Positions 60,301 through 64,000 of a stretch of 64,000 nt of DNA are shown here, piece after piece (positions within the stretch are counted from its first letter, which is position 1; every line of letters begins with the position of its first letter). The notes beneath the pieces were generated by a model. The model worked only from the letters and a program-made list of their open reading frames with translations, had not been told where the DNA came from and did no database searches. Position numbers and translations under genes: made by a program. The DNA comes from Kitasatospora sp. MMS16-BH015 (GTDB lineage Bacteria > Actinomycetota > Actinomycetes > Streptomycetales > Streptomycetaceae). The stretch lies in assembly GCF_002943525.1 (NCBI RefSeq), contig NZ_CP025394.1, positions 6,463,001 to 6,527,000 on the forward strand. Reading direction: 5' to 3'.

Positions 60301-61656
60301 TCAATGATGAATCCGCCCCACGAAATGTGCCGCCAGCTCCGGGGCGCCGGCCCAGTGCAGGTGCAGGTAGGAGGCGTGGACCGAACCCTGCACGAAGCCC
60401 TCCGTTCGCGCAGCGCCGTCCGGGCCGCGCCAACCCCAGGCGGGGTGCTCCCCGGCGCCGGGCTCGACCACTGTCCGGTGGAATTCATGCCCTCGCACCC
60501 GCGTACCGGCCGGAGCCAGGACGGAATCGCCGAGTGCCACCGCCTCGCGGTAGCCGAGCGTCAGCCGACTCGTCATCCGGGCGGAGCCGCCGAGCACGCC
60601 GCACATCGGCGCCCCGTCCAACTCCCGCCCCAGATACAGCAACCCGGCGCACTCGGCGCTGATCGGGGCACCGGAAGCCGCCAGCGCCGCGATCTCCGCC
60701 CGCAGCGCGGCATTCCCACTCAACTCCGCCACGTACATCTCGGGGAACCCGCCCCCGATCACCAACCCTCGCGTCCCGGCAGGCAGTTGTTCGTCGTGCA
60801 GCGGATCGAACGGCACCACCTCCGCCCCCGCCGCCGCCAACAGCTCGGCATTCTCCGCGTACGAGAACGAGAACGCCGCCCCTGCGGCGAGCGCCACCCG
60901 GGGCCGACCGGAGACCGGCGAGACCTCCTCCGCCGCCGACCACACCGGACCGCCCAAAGAAGGCGCGCTCCGCGCCAGCGCCATCACCGCGTCCAAGTCC
61001 ACCGAGGCGGCGACGAGTTCGCCCATGTCCCGGACGGCGGAGACCGCCTCCGCCGACCGCTCCACGGCCGGCACCAACCCCAGGTGCCGAGAAGGCGTCG
61101 CAACGGACGAAGCCCGCCGCACGGCGCCGAGCACCGGCACGCCCGACCCCTCCTCCAACGCCTCGCGCAGCAGTTGCTCGTGGCGGTCCGAGGCGACGCG
61201 GTTCAGGATCACGCCGGCCAGCCGCACCTCCGGATCCCAGGAGGCGAAACCGTGCACCAGGGCGGCCACCGACCGCGACTGTGACGAAGCGTCGACGACC
61301 AGCACCACCGGTGCCTTCAGCAGCTTCGCCACATGCGCCGTCGAGGCCAACTCGCCCCGCCCGGCGGCCCCGTCGAAGAGGCCCATCACGCCCTCGACGA
61401 TCGCCACGTCGGCGCCCGCCGCGCCGTGCCGGAAGAGCGGGGCGACCCGGTCGGGCCCGCACATGAAGGCGTCCAGGTTGCGGCCGGGGCGGCCGGCGGC
61501 CAGGCCGTGGTAGCCGGGGTCGATGTAGTCGGGGCCGACCTTGTGCGGGGAGACCCGCAGGCCGCGCGCGGTGAGCGCGGCCATCAGGCCGGTGGCGATG
61601 GTGGTCTTGCCGGCGCCCGAGGAGGGCGCGGCGATGACGAGGCGGGGGATGTTCAA
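60301..61656 (-). CDS. cobB: Cobyrinate a,c-diamide synthase (CobB/CbiA)
   Basis: 451 residues. N-terminal P-loop-like synthetase domain (A-P-S-S-G-A-G-K-T-T, H-K-V-G-P-D-Y-I-D-P, V-E-G-V-M-G-L-F-D-G) and a C-terminal glutamine amidotransferase domain with A-E-C-A-G-L-L nucleophile and H-E-F-H, F-V-Q-G. It amidates cobyrinate or its relatives with glutamine and ATP in adenosylcobalamin synthesis. Last gene of a cobalamin operon; its stop codon is within a few bases of the IS5-type remnant. Confidence 0.93.
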   Translation of the reverse strand: MNIPRLVIAAPSSGAGKTTIATGLMAALTARGLRVSPHKVGPDYIDPGYHGLAAGRPGRNLDAFMCGPDRVAPLFRHGAAGADVAIVEGVMGLFDGAAGRGELASTAHVAKLLKAPVVLVVDASSQSRSVAALVHGFASWDPEVRLAGVILNRVASDRHEQLLREALEEGSGVPVLGAVRRASSVATPSRHLGLVPAVERSAEAVSAVRDMGELVAASVDLDAVMALARSAPSLGGPVWSAAEEVSPVSGRPRVALAAGAAFSFSYAENAELLAAAGAEVVPFDPLHDEQLPAGTRGLVIGGGFPEMYVAELSGNAALRAEIAALAASGAPISAECAGLLYLGRELDGAPMCGVLGGSARMTSRLTLGYREAVALGDSVLAPAGTRVRGHEFHRTVVEPGAGEHPAWGWRGPDGAARTEGFVQGSVHASYLHLHWAGAPELAAHFVGRIHH

Positions 61657-61686
61657 CGGGGCTTCCGTGTCCTCAGGTGGTCCGGT

Positions 61687-62292
61687 CTACCACTCGATGC
61701 CGCGCTGGCCCTTGCGGCCGGCGTCCATGGGGTGCTTGACCTTGGTCATCTCGGTGACCAGGTCGGCCACTTCGAGCAGCGGCTCCTTGGCGTAGCGGCC
61801 GGTGATCACCACGTGCTGGCTGCCGGGGCGGTCCCGCAGCACGGAGACCACCTCCTCGACGTCCACCCAGCCCCAGTGCATCGGGTAGGTGAACTCGTCC
61901 AGCACGTAGAAGCGGTAGGTCTCGGCGGCCAGGTCGCGCTTGACCTGCTCCCAGCCCTCCTTGGCGGCCTCCTCGCTGGAGATCTCCGCCTCGGTGGAGC
62001 GCTGCACCCAGGACCAGCCCTCGCCCATCTTGTGCCAGGCCACGCTGCCGCCCTCGCCGGAGGCGCCGAGCACCTTGAGCGCGTTCTCCTCGCCGACCTT
62101 CCACTTGGCCGACTTCACGAACTGGAACACCCCGACCGACCAGCCCTGGTTCCAGGCCCGCAGGGCCATGCCGAAGGCGGCGGTGGACTTGCCCTTGCCG
62201 GGGCCGGTGTGCACGGCGGTGATCGGCAGGGTGCGGCGCTGACGGGTGGTCAGGCCGTCGTCGGGTACGGACTCGGGTACGCCCTTGGGCAT
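61687..62292 (-). CDS. cobO: Cob(I)yrinic acid a,c-diamide adenosyltransferase
   Basis: 201 residues, CobA/CobO/BtuR family: P-loop G-P-G-K-G-K-S-T-A-A-F-G-M-A, G-V-F-Q-F-V-K, V-L-D-E-F-T-Y and H-V-V-I-T-G-R strands. It transfers the adenosyl group from ATP to reduced cobalt. ATG 62292 lies three bases after the chelatase stop and the cobB start follows 30 bases later, so all three are one operon. Confidence 0.94.
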   Translation of the reverse strand: MPKGVPESVPDDGLTTRQRRTLPITAVHTGPGKGKSTAAFGMALRAWNQGWSVGVFQFVKSAKWKVGEENALKVLGASGEGGSVAWHKMGEGWSWVQRSTEAEISSEEAAKEGWEQVKRDLAAETYRFYVLDEFTYPMHWGWVDVEEVVSVLRDRPGSQHVVITGRYAKEPLLEVADLVTEMTKVKHPMDAGRKGQRGIEW

Positions 62293-62295
62293 GGC

Positions 62296-64000
62296 TCAGG
62301 CAGCCTTTCGATCGAAGCGGTCGGAACGGTTCACAGCTCGGTGCGCGTGCACCAGCGCTGCCACGCCCTCGGCGCGCAGCTCGTCCAAGGTGACTGCGGT
62401 GCCGCCGAGTTGACCGGCCAGCACCCGGGCCAGGCCGAGCCGCACCGGACCGGCCTCGCAGTCCAGCACCACACTGGCCACGCCCTGGGCGCCCAGCAGC
62501 CCGGCGGCCTGCCCGGCCCGGGCCAGCGCGTCCCGCCCGCCGGTGGCCCGGCCGTCGGTGACCACCACCAGCAGCGGACGGCGATGCGGATCCCGCATCC
62601 GCTCGACCCGCAGCACCTCGTGGGCCCGTAGCAGGCCGGCGGCCAGCGGGGTGCGGCCACCGGTGGGCAGCTGCTCCAGCCGGGCGGCGCCCACCTCCAC
62701 CGAGGAGGTCGGCGGCAGCGCCAGCTCGGCGGCGGCACCCCGGAAGGTGATCATGCCGATCTTGTCCCGGCGCTGGTACGCGTCCATCAGCAGCGAGAGC
62801 ACGGCTCCCTTGACGGCCGTCATCCGCTGCCGGGCCGCCATCGAACCGGAGGCGTCCACCACGAACAGCACCAGATTGGACTCCCGCCCCTGGCGCACCT
62901 GCTCGCGGAAGTCGTCCTTGCGCAGCACCAGGGCGCGCGAGGCCCGCCCGCGCGCCACCTGGTGCGGGGCGGCGGCGCGCAGCGTCGCGCTCAGGTGCAG
63001 CCGGGCCAGCAGGCCCTGCGGCCGCCGGGCCCGGATGGTGTGCCCGCCGTCGGTCTCGGCGGGGGAGCGGCGCCCCTGGGCGCCCTTCCCCGTCCCGGGC
63101 ACCTTGAACAGCCGGGTCCGGTACGGCTCCCCGGCCGCCGCCACCGGCCCCCCGGCCGGAGCGGACCCCGGTGCCGGGGCCTCGGACGCACCAGGAGCAC
63201 CGCCGGAAGCGGCATCCGACGGAGCCTCGGGCGCAGCCGGCGGAGTCTCGGGCGCGGGAGCCCCGCCGCCCCCGCCGTCCCCGCCGCCCGAGGGGCCGTC
63301 AGGCCCGTCCGACGGTCCCTCGGGACCGGGGTCGTCATCCCCCGGCCCCGTACCGTCAAAAGGGTCGCTGCCCTCCGGAGCCGAGTCCTCCGCAGAGTCC
63401 GCCTCGGCCTGCTCGGCCTGCTCGGCCTGCTCGGCCAGCGTCCGGTCCAGCTGCTCCTCGTCGAGCCCCGGCGCGTCGAAGGGGTTCCGCCGCCGCCGGT
63501 GCGGCAGGGCCAGCTGCGCGGCCTTGCGGACATCCTCCTCCAGCACCTCCACCCGGCCCTCCCAGGCGGCCAGCGCGACGGCCGTGCGGGCCATCACGAT
63601 GTCGGCCCGCAGGCCGTCCACCTCGAAGGCGGCGCAGACGGCGGTGATCTGCCGCAGCGCCCGGTCGGTCAGCTCCACCTGCGGCAGCAGCGCCCGCGCG
63701 GTGGTGATCCGCTCGGCCAGCGCCTCCTCCTCGGCCGCGTACGCAGCCGCGAACGAAGCGGGGTCGGCGTCGTACGCGAGCCGGCGCCGGACCACCTCGG
63801 CGCGCTCGCCGGGCTCCCGGGTGGCGGCGATCTCGACGGTGAGGCCGAAGCGGTCGAGCAGCTGCGGGCGCAGCTCGCCCTCCTCGGGGTTCATGGTGCC
63901 GACCAGCAGGAAGCGGGCGGCGTGCCGCACCGAGACGCCCTCGCGTTCCACGTAGGAGCGGCCCATCGCGGCGGCGTCGAGCAGCAGGTCCACCACGTGG
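62296..64000 (-). CDS. Cobaltochelatase/magnesium-chelatase-like subunit (AAA plus VWA), partial
   Basis: The N-terminus lies beyond the right edge. The 566 visible residues hold the end of an AAA ChlI/BchI-type domain (L-V-G-T-M-N-P-E-E-G, L-L-D-R-F-G-L), a helical lid, an acidic/Pro-rich linker with A-E-Q repeats of about 120 residues, then a VWA domain with the MIDAS motif V-D-A-S-G-S-M and V-V-V-T-D-G-R-A. It resembles the fused ChlI-ChlD chelatase subunit of streptomycete cobalamin clusters, which would work with CobN to insert cobalt. Confidence 0.88.
   Translation of the reverse strand, partial: HVVDLLLDAAAMGRSYVEREGVSVRHAARFLLVGTMNPEEGELRPQLLDRFGLTVEIAATREPGERAEVVRRRLAYDADPASFAAAYAAEEEALAERITTARALLPQVELTDRALRQITAVCAAFEVDGLRADIVMARTAVALAAWEGRVEVLEEDVRKAAQLALPHRRRRNPFDAPGLDEEQLDRTLAEQAEQAEQAEADSAEDSAPEGSDPFDGTGPGDDDPGPEGPSDGPDGPSGGGDGGGGGAPAPETPPAAPEAPSDAASGGAPGASEAPAPGSAPAGGPVAAAGEPYRTRLFKVPGTGKGAQGRRSPAETDGGHTIRARRPQGLLARLHLSATLRAAAPHQVARGRASRALVLRKDDFREQVRQGRESNLVLFVVDASGSMAARQRMTAVKGAVLSLLMDAYQRRDKIGMITFRGAAAELALPPTSSVEVGAARLEQLPTGGRTPLAAGLLRAHEVLRVERMRDPHRRPLLVVVTDGRATGGRDALARAGQAAGLLGAQGVASVVLDCEAGPVRLGLARVLAGQLGGTAVTLDELRAEGVAALVHAHRAVNRSDRFDRKAA

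Noticed and set aside
47915..60303. Integrated phage or integrative element carrying the RHS locus
   Set aside because: No integrase, tRNA or attachment-site repeat was seen; only the transposase remnant at one side.

Overview
The window is GC-rich, actinobacterial DNA, most probably from a Streptomycetaceae genome (Streptomyces or Kitasatospora). The grounds are strong third-position GC bias, GTG starts and apparently leaderless genes, a GlnII-type glutamine synthetase behind an 11-bp-phased GlnR array, a CobE-CobC fusion and Tat-secreted phospholipase C. No RNA genes, CRISPR array, replication origin or intact mobile element were seen.

Region 1 (1-16.3 kb). After a DedA fragment, a PAP2 phosphatase, a flavin-type oxidase and an S66 peptidase comes the most coherent system in the window: a putative organophosphonate scavenging regulon. 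It has a Tat-exported phospholipase C plus an EEP-fold partner lacking catalytic residues (2658-6082), a four-gene phosphonate-type ABC importer (7377-11451), a divergent HutC-type GntR regulator (11746-12522), and one protein joining a GBBH/TauD-like 2-oxoglutarate oxygenase to a PhnZ/TmpB-type HD diiron oxygenase (14601-16202). Near-identical 18-bp palindromes precede all three operons (6124, 11541, 16244). A PHO-box-like repeat sits beside the importer site and a weaker one beside the 6124 site. The simplest reading is phosphonate (or phosphonolipid head-group) release, uptake and C-P bond cleavage, induced through the GntR protein and possibly by phosphate starvation.

Region 2 (16.4-31 kb) is a mosaic of small regulator/enzyme pairs: MarR-MFS, TetR-SnoaL, CMD-HxlR, a phosphotransferase, DinB, FAD monooxygenase, PLP aminotransferase, amidohydrolase, ung and a membrane-anchored HTH protein. 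It includes two frameshifted genes, an alpha/beta hydrolase and a terpene-cyclase-like gene.

Region 3 (31-47.4 kb) holds glnII, an SDR, an M48 protease, a methyltransferase, a hydrolase-MarR pair, CobE-CobC, a phosphatase-MFS-beta-propeller operon and a complete livKHMGF branched-chain amino-acid importer with a proline-rich micro-ORF bridging livH and livM. From 12.5 to 44 kb there are about eleven unrelated short tandem repeats (period 10-27 bp), mostly at gene 5' ends.

Region 4 (47.4-60.3 kb) is a secreted LamG/DNRLRE protein divergent from a 2,389-residue RHS polymorphic toxin. The toxin has a HINT domain and an AT-rich C-terminal tip, followed by a candidate immunity gene and an IS5-family transposase remnant. 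Region 5 (60.3-64 kb) is the end of a cobalamin operon (cobaltochelatase, cobO, cobB) whose last stop codon abuts the transposase remnant.
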